Positions 11,485-22,495 of a DNA stretch of 64,000 nt are shown piece by piece. The notes beneath the pieces were generated by a model that saw nothing but the letters and a program-made list of their open reading frames with translations, was not told where the DNA came from and made no database searches. Location of the stretch: assembly GCA_021234155.1 (NCBI GenBank), contig JAJEKV010000008.1:8582445-8646444 (forward strand), written 5' to 3'. Numbering within the stretch: the first letter of the stretch is position 1; each line of letters starts with the position of its first letter. This stretch comes from Isoetes taiwanensis. Lineage: Eukaryota > Streptophyta > Lycopodiopsida > Isoetales > Isoetaceae. Made by a program: the position numbers and the translations under genes.

Positions 11485-13296
11485 ATGTCTGTCGCGGCCG
11501 GAGTTAGCGATGCGGCCATCACGGTAAGAGAAAAGCTAAGGGGTAAAATTGGACAGACTAGGGTACAGAGATATTGGCCAGGCCGAGCACCGGAATGGGC
11601 TGCAGAGGTAGAAGAAGAGGCGGAACCCAAAGGTCCAAATGAAGCTGTCAGGGCTGCATTCCCTCTTCGTGAAGATGGGTTTTTAGTTTCTGCTGGTGAT
11701 GATGCTAGATTGCGTAGATTAGCCGAAAGCCGTAGAGATCGTGAAGATGCAATTGCTAGGCATAGAGAGATTAGACAAGCAGAAATTCTTTCTATTCGTG
11801 AAGAGGAAAAAAAGGCCCAAGAAGCCGCTGCATTTGAAGAAGAAGAGGATGAAGTTGCTATTGAAGCTCGCCGGTGCAGAATTAGGGAAAAGATGCTTGA
11901 AAAACAGAGGGATGAAGAAATTGCTATGGAGGAGGAAGAGGATGAAGAAGATGTTGATGAAGACGAGGAAGAGGAATATGAAACAGATTCTGAAGATGAG
12001 GCTGGTGCAATGCCAATGGTGAAGCCAGTGTTTGTGAAGAAAAGTGAAAGGGACACAATAGCTGAGAGAGAAAAGCTGGAGGCTGAAGAAAATGCTATGC
12101 AAGAAGCTCTCAAGAAGAGGTTGGAGGAGAGAAAACTCGAAAGCAGACAGTTGCTGATTGAAGAAATTACAAAAGAAAAAGAATATGAGAAGATGAAAGA
12201 TAGTGAAGCAAATGCAGGGGATGTTGACACTGATGATGAGCTCAATGAGGCTGAAGAGTATGAGGCTTGGAAGGCAAGGGAAATTGCTCGAATTAAAAGG
12301 GATAGAGATGAGCGGGAAGCAATGACAAGAGAAAAGGAGGAAATTGAGAAGCTTCGCAATATGACAGAAGAGGAGCGAAAGGAATGGGAAAGGAAAAACC
12401 CTAAGCCTCAAGTTGCTGCAAAGAAAAAATGGAAGTTTATGCAGAAGTATTACCACCCTGGTGCTTTCTTCCAAACGACGCCTGATGATCATGCTGGAAC
12501 TGAAGGAGGATATGACATCTTCAGAAGGGATACATCTGCACCAACTGGGGAAGATAAGATGGATAAGACTATTCTTCCAAAAGTCATGCAAGTCAAACAT
12601 TTTGGCCGGAGTGGCAGGACAAAATGGACTCACCTTGTTGCTGAAGATACAACTCAATGGGACAATCCGTATGTACTTTCCTTTTAATTGCTTAGTTTTT
12701 TGTGGTTAGCTCTTCATATGATTTAGTTCTAAAGATTATTGGAGCAGTTCTTGCTATTGGCTTGTTTAATTGAAAAACTAAAACAGGATGGTAAACGTTA
12801 CTATGGCAACATTATACACCATTATTGTTATTTTGAATGTAGATCGAATTGTCTTGCAATCTGTTTATGCTTGTAGCGTGATACCCTTCTGAATTATTAG
12901 TTTCGAATGATCAGTAGAAAACTGTTTTGCTGCAACCAAGTTCATATACTATCCCTGTGTTTCCCATGACATTTTCTATATGGGGCCAAGTTTGTTTTTT
13001 GAAATTGTGCTATTTTTTTCTAAAATCTATCTTGGAAAGAGACATTTTTGTTAGTTGTGTTGATGCTTGTTGTCTACATCTTTTAACTATGATTGATATT
13101 AGGGTCATCTGACTGAGGATGTCTATTTGTAGTTAATTCGTCATGGTAGCTGCTTATGTGTTTGAAATATGCTCTTTTCAGATGGACATATAATGATCAA
13201 ATGCGAGCCAAATACAACCAAAAAATGGCTGGCATGAACAGGCCCATTGCAAAACCTCAAGGGAGTAAGAAACTTAAGGACTGGGAGAAGGTATAG
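11485..13296 (+). CDS. MFAP1: Microfibrillar-associated protein 1 homologue (MFAP1), spliceosomal B-complex protein
   Basis: Two exons, 11485-12668 and 13182-13296, joined by a GTATGT...TTTTCAG intron that splits a proline codon and restores the family's conserved C-terminal motif (QWDNPW-TYNDQ, then KYNQKMAGMNRPIAKPQGSKKLKDWE). The protein is 432 residues. It has an N-terminal VREKLRGKIGQTRVQRYWPGRAPEW-type motif, a long acidic, charged helical middle (Glu/Asp runs at residues about 115-175) and the highly conserved terminal domain KKWKFMQKYYHPGAFFQ...DKTILPKVMQVKHFGRSGRTKWTHL. MFAP1 proteins are nuclear and join the spliceosome at the B complex with PRP38, SMU1 and RED. The ATG directly follows a short leader with a TATA box 74 bases upstream. 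It looks intact and is probably an expressed housekeeping gene. Confidence 0.96.
12669..13181 (+). other. MFAP1 intron
   Basis: A 513-base intron with a GTATGT donor and a pyrimidine-rich TTTTCAG acceptor. No internal element was recognised. Confidence 0.9.
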
Positions 13297-13968
13297 AATA
13301 GAGGGTGAACAAACGTATGCCACCTTCAAACATAGCAAGGACAACTCATCTTTTTATGTCGCAGTAAAAATTTTCCTATCTATACCTTGTTGAATATGAT
13401 CTGAGATCATTTGACTAAATGATAATGGCGAATATGGATAAACAATCGAAGACCTTTGCTTGGGGCATGTCACAGGTTGGAGTAGCAGAAATTGTAAGGT
13501 CATCTATAATAGGAAATGTTTTTATCGGCATCCTTGTTAAAAGGTAAAGCTCTCTGTGGACAATGTAAATGGCTTGGTAACCTTTCTTCAAACATCTCTT
13601 TTCATTACATCTATATGCAGTCAATGCAACGCTCAAATAAAATTCATATCTAGTAGATAAGCAGGAGAGGTTTATTTATTGTGTGTTCCTTGTAGCTATG
13701 GAACATGTTTTGGTATTTTTGCATGTGGCAGATGTTTTTTGGTGTTCATATGCTGTCGTTTCAGTGTTGGATAACTGTTCTTTGGCTTGCCTACTGGATA
13801 TTGGAGCTATGTTCAAAACCTCAAGGTCGGCCTTGCTGTTTTACTTTCTAATTTCGAGTTCAAAATGCTTAATAGTATTTGAAGTGGCCAGTGATGTGGG
13901 ATTTGCTATTGATCCCCGTGCCTGGACTGGTGGAAACACGTTAAAGACTATATCTTACTGAGGTTGAT

Positions 13969-14250
13969 GTGCTTGCTGATTTCTGTGGCTTTATGGAGAT
14001 GACGGTAAATCTTTCAAAGACAAAATCGACGATAGTGGGCTCGAAGCAGAATCATGATTTTTTTAATGAGGGAAAAAGAATAGATTCCACTGATACATAC
14101 AAGTATTTGGGTCTGGGTTTGGATAGGAATTTCAGATGGAACAAGTGTATTGAACAGAGAACAACTGCTGGTTTAAGGGCACTATATGCTATGCAAAGAA
14201 GTTATCGACAGGCATACATATTGAACATGAACATGAAAAGAATGCTATAG
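13969..14250 (+). mobile_element. LINE reverse-transcriptase fragment
   Basis: About 90 codons matching the post-YADD region of the local LINEs: ADFCGFMEMTVNLSKTKSTIVGS, then DTYKYLGLGLDRNFRWNKCIEQRTTAGLRALYAMQRS. Compare MRVNLAKTKVVFISSS and TYKYLGVEF...RVTAGWKALYAMQNNS at 62900-63125. It is more diverged than the other copies, so it belongs to an older or different subfamily. The catalytic YADD is not in the piece. Sequence to about 14580 may be further decayed LINE. Confidence 0.7.
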
Positions 14251-14579
14251 ACATCCTTAGTTCAGTCTGTAGCCTTGTATTGATGTGCACAATCTGCTTG
14301 GGATTCTCATGCAACAGGAATGTATGTGAATGAGTGGGCTCAGACAGCAGAAACAAGTCAAGCTGACTCGGAAGCCCAAAAGAGTTTGAATTGCGGAATA
14401 ATAACTAAGAATGGCTGGAATAACTGTGGCATTGCAACTGCACAGAAGGGCGTGAATATGCAGTTGTATACGGATGCCATTTGAGGCGTCTCCTCTTGCA
14501 AACAGCATTGGAATGACCTTCAACATCATGGAAGTGGCTGCTTAAGATTTTGCCTCTGACTCATGGCCTGAATCAAATT

Positions 14580-15208
14580 TGGAGCTACAATGCAGCTCAA
14601 AAATTGGTCTCTGCATATTTATAACGAATTTAGCCACTTTCTTTGTTGTTTAGAATAAAGTTTGTGGGCCTCCATTTCAAAGATCTGGATACCAAAATGA
14701 GCAGCAAATGGCGTTTAATATGGTGGGGAATGTCTTTAACTTTGGACCTGAATATCAGCTAAGAACATTATTAGCTAGTGCAACGTGAAAAAGTCTTGAG
14801 ATGTTTTACTATAAGCATGTAATTCGATGGGCATGCACCACCTGTGATCCTATCAGGCATCTTATAAGGATGTTCAGATTGGTTAAAGAAGTCACAAAGT
14901 TAGATTTCAGACATCGTCAACTGTACCACAAGGTGCCAAGAGGCATGCCTTTTTTAAACAGGCTGTCACAAAATCAAGTAAAGATTGTGTAATAAGATGA
15001 AATTTTAACCAACTTGAAATTATAGGGTAAATCATCTTGATTTTATAACCTGAAATTTCAAGGTGATTTTGAGTTCAACAGACTTACATAATCAAAACTC
15101 CAAATAATAATGACAACCTAGAACATTCAATTTTATCACAAATCATCTTCATTCCAAATCAGTATTTTCATTACAAATAACAATTGCTGTGCAGAGTAAT
15201 GACAGAGT
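14580..15208. other. AT-rich stretch, no gene seen
   Basis: No reliable frame or terminus was found. The left limit of the compound accessory region should lie somewhere between here and 15440, but I could not identify it. Confidence 0.4.
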
Positions 15209-15307
15209 AACAAATCTGCAAACTCTGATACAAAATTGAAAAAGGTAGAAATTTGCAACTTTGATACAAAAAAAAAGTACAAATCTGCATCTCTTATACA
15301 AAATCGG
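15209..15307. repeat. Three diverged ~33-base tandem repeats
   Basis: Three units share the pattern GTA-ACAAATCTGCA-ACTCT-GATACAAAA. They begin at about 15209, 15247 and 15278, just beyond the 3' end of the DUF7869-like gene. They could be subterminal repeats of a transposon or a 3'-UTR repeat. Confidence 0.6.
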
Positions 15308-15444
15308 TAGTTCCAGACTAAATTTTGACACAAATGAGCCTTTTCATAGCCATCATCCATAAGCACAATTTCATTATTTTTGTACAAAACCTGAATTTAT
15401 GGACCATTTTTTGGATTTATACTTCAATAACAATTTTTCCCACA

Positions 15445-18400
15445 CTAACAAGAATCACCAGCGAGGGCTGCATATGCTTCAGCAACGGGCACTGGAATCT
15501 TGATAGTATTGGGGAGCTTCTTCCTGTTCGATGGAGACCAAGTAAAGTCGATTGTCTCCAACTCAATGTGATCACTAGCAGTGGTTGGCCTCCATCTTTT
15601 CTTCCAACAGTTTACATAATTGGCTGAGTACACTTGGTTCCTTACGGGGACAGGCTCCCACCAAGTGACCTGTACTGTCTCAAAATTCTCCTTCTTATCA
15701 TCCATCTGGGGCTCCTCCGTGGCGTCCCTACCAACCCATGTGGGACACAACACGTCATCAGGACGTGCCATAATGAACATACCTTTCTTCACATCCTTGA
15801 ATGGATTGAATTCTGGTATGGGTTTATCCTTCAATGGTCCCACGTATGGAGGAGCGATGCTTGCAATTGGCTCCGGTACTGCAACCATTTCTGGAAGCTG
15901 AGCTCCTTCTTGCATGGTGCATGGCCAAAAGTCCTCGTAAGTGCCTTCCGGGCACAAAATCTTCCCTAGCTCCTGTAAAAGACCCATCCAATACTCAATG
16001 GTAGCCGTGAATTGTGCGGAATAGTTGGCTGTTTCCGGGGTGCCCTTCTTGCTTGTGGAGATTGCAACCCAATGAAGGATGTGGTTGTGGATGATGTTTC
16101 GCAACTGGCCAAGGTCTTTTACTGTTCCCTTTGGTTTAAGCAGCTTGGGTGTTCCAATAGGCATCATGGGCTTCCCGTCTTCCCCTTCCTTCCACATTTT
16201 TATACTGCCTGTAGGCAGCCAATCCAAGAAGCACGGACGGGTTTTGTAATACATGACAGGCCACTCTCCATTCATTGCAAATTTGAATGTCAGAGGGGTG
16301 GTGTGGCCAGTCAATCTATCATCGCCGTCGGGTATGTACCCTTCTATAAACCCCTTCCAATCTGGCACTTTATCAACAATGTATGGTACAGGTGCATTCA
16401 GATTGCATGTGTGGAACTCATATAATAATTCGGGCATGGTCAGCACTTCGGCCTTCTTCAGAGTGGAGGAGAAGTTGCCAAACAAAGCATCAATGTCTTC
16501 GTGTGTATGTCCAGGCATCATGAAACCCAACTCTATCTCCTCGAACACACCAAGATATACGAGGTATGAAAGATACGAGAATACATACCTGTTTTTGTTT
16601 TGACCTGAAGCATTGTCCAGTTGCAGCAACAGTGTTCGGGGGAGGGGCTTGAAAGAAGGTCCTTCTTGTCTAGGCAAGCTTGCAGGGATGTTGCTATTGG
16701 TGAGTGCCAATTTCGATTTGAGTGCTGCATTGTTACGCAAGGAAGTCACCCAAGCCGGAGCTGATGTTTCTGGCATTGTAAGATGGCCTCCTGGATACTC
16801 ATGAACCATCTCGAGCCTTCTCAAGATGCTATTCAAAGAACCCACATGGAAGTTCGAGTCATCTGGCCATAGATCCAAAGCAAAGTTTCCATAGCTTCTC
16901 CTCCCATGACCATGAGTGAGAGCACCCATCAATGATGTTTTGAGTTTATCCAGTCTCCAAAGTGACTTCACCGATTGCTGCAATTTTGGAATCATTGTCT
17001 TTCACTGGTCCATCTTATCATGAATTATACAAACATAGTCTTTGGGATGCCTATGGGACAATAATCTCCACGACCAATACTGGGTACGACAGGAGGCTTG
17101 CTCCAATCTGTGTGCTCTTCTCTGGGCACGCAATATCCGCCTTTCTGCCTCATCCTTTGTCTTCAATAGCTTCGTACGAATGACCTCGCATGTATCACAT
17201 TTAGAGAACGAATTTTTTTTTGCGATACTGACATCCCTAAAGCTCCTTTTCCAAGTTCTATGAAACCCCGCTGGCGAGACTTTCTTGCCTGTCAGTGCCA
17301 TAACTTCTACATTCACCTCTTCTAGGATGCTTATTTTCGTAAACATTGCAGGCAACTTCCTAATGTTTTCCCGGATGCCATCTTCATTCCTCCGACTACG
17401 GTGAGGCAAGGATTCGCAATTCTCCCTTACGAACATGGAGAAAACAACCTCGGATGCTAAGGTGGATGCACGAGGCTTCAAACTACCACAGTTCCCGTGC
17501 TCTGCTTTGCGAGCACCCTCGGTGTATTGTGCTTTCCATTTCAGATACCCTGACTTTGAGATTCCCAGCCCAAGGTACCAGGCTCTCTCACAGACTAGCC
17601 TGCTATGCAACACCAGACGTTCCACTCGACGGCCTTTCATGTTGTTCCCAAGCATCTCATACACAAATGTCACCCTGTCGCTAGACTTCATTGCATAGAA
17701 CTCCTTGCGCATGTCGATGACCTGATTATGTGAGAACTTTGCACAACACCTGTGTTTGCAACACAACGCGATATTTCAAAAATAGCCTCCCTAGAGCTAA
17801 GGTGTTCAATCTTAGGCTGTCTCAAGAACCGCCTACGCTGACGGGAGTGGAAAGTGTACTTGCGCCTCTCGAAATTTGGATGCTTCTCAATAACAGAGCT
17901 GCCTTGACTTGACGGAGTATCTGCTTGCTCAGTTGGCTTTGCAGTCAAGATCTCAGACACCTTTACACCATCCACTGTAACATATTCGTTACTCCATCTT
18001 ACAAGCATACCTGCTTTTGGAACCTGTAAACAAGCCTGACAGCGGAAATTCACTTCAGCAAGAACCGGGTAACCCTCAACAATAGTCACTCCAATGCATT
18101 TCAACCCTAAGAACTGGTCACATACTGCATCATCTGGGCCTGTAAAGGATATGAACACCTTTCCAGCAGGAATGGAGTCGCAAGAGTGCCATATTTCATA
18201 GTCCTTCTCCAGTAAAGTGTATCTGGTGTGGGGGATAGGTTCCATAGTAGATTCCACTCTCTGTTTTTTGGAGGTGGACCCGACATCCTCTATATTGATT
18301 CACAGACGTCTTCCTCTCTCCAAAGAATGAAGGATTCTTTGGCTTCTCCTATAGTTTCTGCATCCGGAGTGGGCCATGGGAGGGCGTGAGACTCCTCAAA

Positions 18401-18517
18401 AACCTCTTGAACATCAACACTGACAGCTCCAGCGGGGATGGTTCTGAAATGGCACTGGTTAGAGTCTCCAGCGAATCCTTTGGCAACGGGACGACCATCC
18501 TTGAAGATGTACACTTC
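15445..18517 (-). pseudogene. DUF7869-like (transposase-related) protein gene, broken
   Basis: Minus-strand coding sequence in three blocks. An exon starting at 18517 after a CTCTGTTCTGCAG acceptor encodes VYIFKDGRPVAKGF...TIGEAKESFILW, weakly reminiscent of N-terminal domains of plant En/Spm-type proteins. A frameshift near 18290 leads to 18257-17760, and a second near 17760 leads to the Cys-rich KHRCCAKFSH...RKEFY block. An in-frame TGA at 17002-17004 separates IIHDKMDQ from KTMIPKL. The C-terminal half (16995-15445) has the family hallmarks LDNASGQNKN (residues 126-135 of that block) and GHTHEDIDALFGN (162-174), after an upstream FSKCDTC knuckle. Such proteins are often annotated DUF7869; an RNase-H-like fold or transposase origin is plausible but not shown. 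Upstream minus-strand sequence to 19128 (starting MSTLGESSSDN) may be a first exon, which would put the palindromes at 18601-19048 inside an intron. Confidence 0.75.
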
Positions 18518-18600
18518 CTGCAGAACAGAGGAGTCAGAACATGGGGCCAGGTTATTGAGAGCAGAACATACTGTAACAGAATCAGCCCCTGATTCGGGAC

Positions 18601-19048
18601 TTCAAATCGGGCGGATGCCCGATTTGAACCCATGGTGCACTCGCCACGAGAAGCCATATTGGACGGACATCCAATTACAGGCCCGGGCCAGTTTGACATA
18701 TCCAATCGGCTCTGAAATCGGGCGGTCGCCCAAATTGGTTTTGAAACATCACCTATGAGGCCACTGGGAAAATGATATTGGGCAGCCGCCCATCCTAATT
18801 CCCCGCAAGCTCAACACAGCAGGCAATCCAATGCCCAATTTGTTTTGCACGTGGCACACTGGCCAAAGTAAATTGGGCGCCCGCCCAATTTGTCTTCCAT
18901 TTCCTGCAAGTGGGCAGTCGTCGGTCGCCCGAAATGGATGCTGTGCACGTGGCACTGGCCAAAGTAAACTGGGCGCCCGCCCAGTTTGCATTCCATTTCA
19001 TGCAGGTAGGAACACATGATCACCTTCATTGGGCGGCCGCCCACATTT
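18601..19048. repeat. Palindrome cluster 1 (about 7 copies)
   Basis: Copies of the region-specific palindrome at 18601-18628 (perfect 12-base arms TTCAAATCGGGC / GCCCGATTTGAA around GGAT), 18658-18675, 18715-18736, about 18775-18795, 18870-18891 (perfect consensus), 18966-18987 (perfect, with both arms changed: AAACTGGGCG / CGCCCAGTTT) and 19027-19048. The copies at 18870 and 18966 sit in two tandem units of about 96 bases sharing GGCCAAAGTAAA before and TTCCATTTC after the palindrome. The cluster lies in a probable intron or the 5' region of the DUF7869-like gene. Confidence 0.92.
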
Positions 19049-19128
19049 AGGTCAGGTGTTTCTGGAGGGCTCCTCAAAATTGGCTGGTTTTGAAGATTGT
19101 CAGAACTTGACTCCCCCAGAGTGGACAT

Positions 19129-20067
19129 CCATTTGTATCAGCACTTGCACTGAGTCCCGAAGCTGCAATCTTAAAAGCATTGAATTGGCAGGCCATGCAG
19201 AGGCAGATTCTTTAAGGCTACACCATTAAGGAGGAGGGAGCTCAATCACGTCACCAAGATAAAGTATACATAGCAGACTCTTCTGTCTATTAGCTAGTAA
19301 GGATAGAAGGACAAAAATTGGAATCCAGGTGCTGACATCAGTAAAAAACATCTTCCAAAAAATGTTTTATTAGTTGAGCTAACATGAATTCGAACTCAAG
19401 AAACAATGCCAAAATCACAGATCTACCTTATTTAAGAAAAATTACCTTGGGAGTGACTGGCGCCATGTAAGTTCTTCGATGAAGTATATTAAAGTAGGCC
19501 CTCAAGGATGAAGGATTCAAAAGCAGAAAGCAATAAACATAAATGGGGAGGAATTCGAGATCCGAATTTGAATTACTCAGCAAATTCAAATTCAAAATTC
19601 AAATTCTCCCCCCATTTGTATGCATTTAATAGAGGGCAAATTTTATTAATGTTATTTGGGACACGTGCACGATACGTGTGTATATTCAAATTTTTTTGAA
19701 TTTCAAATTTGAATTGTGGACCCTCGGTCCATCAGCCCCCCTTCATTACTTTCAAGTACGGCTTGCCATGTGGCACCCACATATTCGTGGACGCGGGATT
19801 GCCAGGTGGCATCCAGGATTCTGTTCATTATTTACGGCGCCTGCCCATTATTTATGGACTACAACGGTCCATTATAACCGCAATTCGACACTTGTCCTCA
19901 GCCGGTGCAACCTCGGTGCATGCCTTCCTTATAAGTATAGTTTTTTCTGGATAGCCGCATTTTTAACAGTCCAAAGCTCCGCTTCCGAAACAGGTGCTTC
20001 GTTGTCACCAGATCTTAGGATAAGATGCCCATCCACATCAGGCGACACGCCTGCTCTGTATTGCTGA
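19129..20067. promoter_or_regulatory. Divergent intergenic region with TATA box for the plus-strand gene
   Basis: This separates the minus-strand DUF7869-like gene from the plus-strand methyltransferase-like gene. TATAAGTATA at 19930-19939 follows GC-richer sequence and precedes a candidate leader ending in ATG at 20068, consistent with a plus-strand promoter. Repeated AATTCAAATT motifs occur at about 19565-19610 and 19685-19715. No palindrome of the family lies in 19050-20430, which contrasts with both flanks. Confidence 0.5.
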
Positions 20068-20097
20068 TGGAAAGTCGCCCCACGAAAGGAGGCAAAG
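20068..20097 (+). other. Possible first exon or upstream ORF of the methyltransferase-like gene
   Basis: ATG GAA AGT CGC ... AAA G followed by GTAATG gives a short start exon (MESRPTKGGK). The next acceptor (GATGCAATGCAG near 20953) does not keep this frame open (stop after about seven codons), so it may be a leader exon with an upstream ORF. The 0.85-kb intron between them would contain palindrome cluster 2. Confidence 0.3.
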
Positions 20098-20339
20098 GTA
20101 ATGCTTGCATCACTGCCGGGTTGCTGTCACTGTTTATAAATTTTTTAATCCCAAAACAACATGGCATCTATTCTATCTTCCATCTATTCCCCCATTAGCT
20201 TTAAAAGAAGCTTGCACCTCTTCATTCTTAGTTTGTCCTGAAGTTACTGCAATAATCAACTGTTTTTCCTTCTAATACCTCTCTATTCTATCCTCTAACT
20301 ATCCCCCAGTTCCTCTAAAAGAAGATTGTACCTAATTCT

Positions 20340-20546
20340 TGTGCTGGCTTGCACCTATTTCTCTGTTAATCACAGCTCTGAGCAGGTCATGTGCTTGATA
20401 GTCGAACCACCTAACCTTGCTTCCCTCAGTAAAATGGGCGCCCGCCCTATTTTTCTGTTAATCACAGCTCTGAGCAGGTCATGTGCTTGAAAGTCGAACC
20501 ACCTCACCTTCCTTCCCGCTCAGTAAATTGGGCGCCCGCCCAATTT
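20340..20546. repeat. Tandem duplication that carries the palindrome
   Basis: Two units of about 95 bases contain TTCTGTTAATCACAGCTCTG, GAGCAGGTCATGTGCTTGA and AGTCGAACCACCT, and each ends in a copy of the palindrome (20431 and 20525). The copy number of the palindrome therefore rises partly through local tandem duplication. A looser duplication (AAAAGAAG-TTG-ACCT blocks) lies just upstream at 20163-20335. Confidence 0.85.
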
Positions 20547-20875
20547 CAATGAGCAAGTGTCTCTGCGTCAATTGCAAGCACTTAGTAAATTGGGCGCCCG
20601 CCCATTATACCTAAGAAGTGTGTATGCCTCAAGATCATCCACCGTTAGACTGGTCAGGTTGGTGGCCAGTCCTGGACCTGGCAAATTGGGCGGACGCCCA
20701 ATTTCAGAAGGACATGCCTCTCCCTTGGCGCCTGCCCTGAACCATTCCACCTTAGTTCATGATAAGTAAATTGGGCGGGCGCCCAATTTACCTCTGAATT
20801 GCATGCCCACTTTGGGGAATCCACGATTTCTTGGACATCTTGCGCCCCTTTGCAAATTGGGCGCCCGCCCAATTT
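20431..20875. repeat. Palindrome cluster 2 (6 copies)
   Basis: Copies at 20431-20453 (AAAATGGGCG arm), 20525-20546 (perfect), 20587-20607 (right arm decayed), 20683-20704 (perfect, centre GA), 20768-20789 (perfect, centre GG) and 20854-20875 (perfect, centre CC). The arms are the same while the two central bases vary. The cluster lies between the promoter region and the coding start at 20986. Confidence 0.95.
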
Positions 20876-22409
20876 ACTTTAATACTTTCGGTCAACTTGT
20901 ACTTCATGGTACTTTCGGTAAGCAGTACTTAATTCTTGTTTGATGCAATGCAGGACATACGGCAAGGACAAAGTAGACCGCCCGCATGCCTGGCTATGGA
21001 CCTGGGATACCGCAGGCTGTTGCTGCTGCGAAAGAGACAGAACAGGATGTGACATTTCAAGGGATTGAAGTAGTTCCAGAAGAAATCACATCTGTTGCTG
21101 ACACGTACACGTGATGCATTGAAATTGGAAACGTAAATCCTAAGTCGAGCACAAACCATCTCAAGGATTTATGTTTATATTTTGCCGTGCCAGGGACAAA
21201 AAATACAAGCAATGCTGGGATAGCAATTGATATGGGGGTAAACACAGAGGTACCCGGCGAGATAGAGGTTTTTGTAGAAGACGTATTGGACAAGTGCTTC
21301 CGTGCATACAGGCTACCCCTTGCCACTTATGACCCCCAACTCATGTCAGCAAGCATTACCAAAAATCAAAACTCCTGCGCCGCAAAGGGTTGGCAGCTGA
21401 ACTCATACGAGAGCTTGGAAAGATCTGGAATTAGAAAGCATGGAGACGTTATAGACGGCTTCAACATAGTCAGACAGTGGATTCTTGATCACAAGCAGAC
21501 TAGGTCGAAGGGCTTGTATACAGAATATCATGGGAAGGCCCAGCCAAAAGTGTACGATTCGGCCTGGTTGAGGTCTCGATATGGAGTTCCCAAAAAGGGA
21601 GAAGCAGAAAAAAGTGCAGAGAAGTCTAAGAACGTAGTAGTTGACAAAGGCACTGCTACAAAGAAGAAGAGATCATCTTTGAAAACGAACCCCAGCATTG
21701 AGACGCCAGTTGTTATACTTGGAGGTATGGAAAAGAGAGCAAGATTCTCTGATCCGAGCAATAGTGCCGGAGAATCTTCTGAACATTCTGCTGACCTTCG
21801 GTTAATAAAGAAACTAAGAACAAAAGAGCAAGCAGGCACCTCCTCTAAGAAACGAAGACGTCCCACTCCGCCTCAGACTTCATCTGAGACAAGCGAGGAC
21901 AGTGAAACACCTAGCGATAGTGGAGAAGGGGGACCATTGTCAATTGTACAGTGTACAGCCTCTACTGGGGAGTTAACACAGGAGAGTAGGCGTGAATTAT
22001 CTCAGAGCGCCATGTTGAACATCAAGCATAGGGAGAGGATTTATCCACTTGGTGTTGGGTGGTGTCGAAATTGATGTCGACATACTTAAGATGCATCAAG
22101 CCCCTGCCAACATGACCTGCAGGGTCATCAGTGCAGAACATGTGGATACCCTTTATGAATCTTTCATAACTATGCAAATGCATCCCACTGGCTGGAAACC
22201 TAACTCCAACGGAATATGTTAAGGTCAGCCAGGAAACAAATGATATCATACTCAAGACAATTCACGCAGATGTCTTCTTCGAGCAGGTCCAGCAACTTCG
22301 CAATCAGTGGGAACTGTATGGCAAGCCCAAGAAAGGGAAGCGTGGTCAATCAACGGAAGGCGCTTACTCTGCAAGTTATCTTCCCATTAACCCCTGTCCC
22401 ATGCAATCC

Positions 22410-22495
22410 AAATTGGGCATCCGCCCAATTTAATCTCTGCACCTCCAATCGAGTGCCCATGCATGTTCACTCCAAATAGGGCGGCCGTCCAATTT
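22410..22495. repeat. Palindrome pair 3, inside an intron
   Basis: Copies at 22410-22431 (AAATTGGGCA / CGCCCAATTT, one arm with G to A at the CpG) and 22474-22495 (decayed). They lie in the intron that ends at the TTGTATGCAG acceptor near 22580 of the methyltransferase-like gene. The donor is not certain because the reading frame around 22380 is disturbed. Confidence 0.85.

Noticed and set aside
11445-12359. Long open frame on the minus strand opposite MFAP1 exon 1 (also 11719-12657)
   Set aside because: Low-complexity Ser/Phe-rich shadow of the Glu/Arg/Lys-rich MFAP1 coding strand; the plus-strand reading is strongly conserved.
18811-19128. Open minus-strand frame reading through three palindromes (CKLGGRP, DKLGGRP repeats)
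   Set aside because: The repeated peptide is only the translation of the palindromes; coding exons elsewhere in the region avoid them, so this is more likely intron.
20568-20872. Open frames with repeated 'KLGARP / NWAPAQF' peptides
   Set aside because: These are translations of the palindromes in different frames, not protein-coding repeats.
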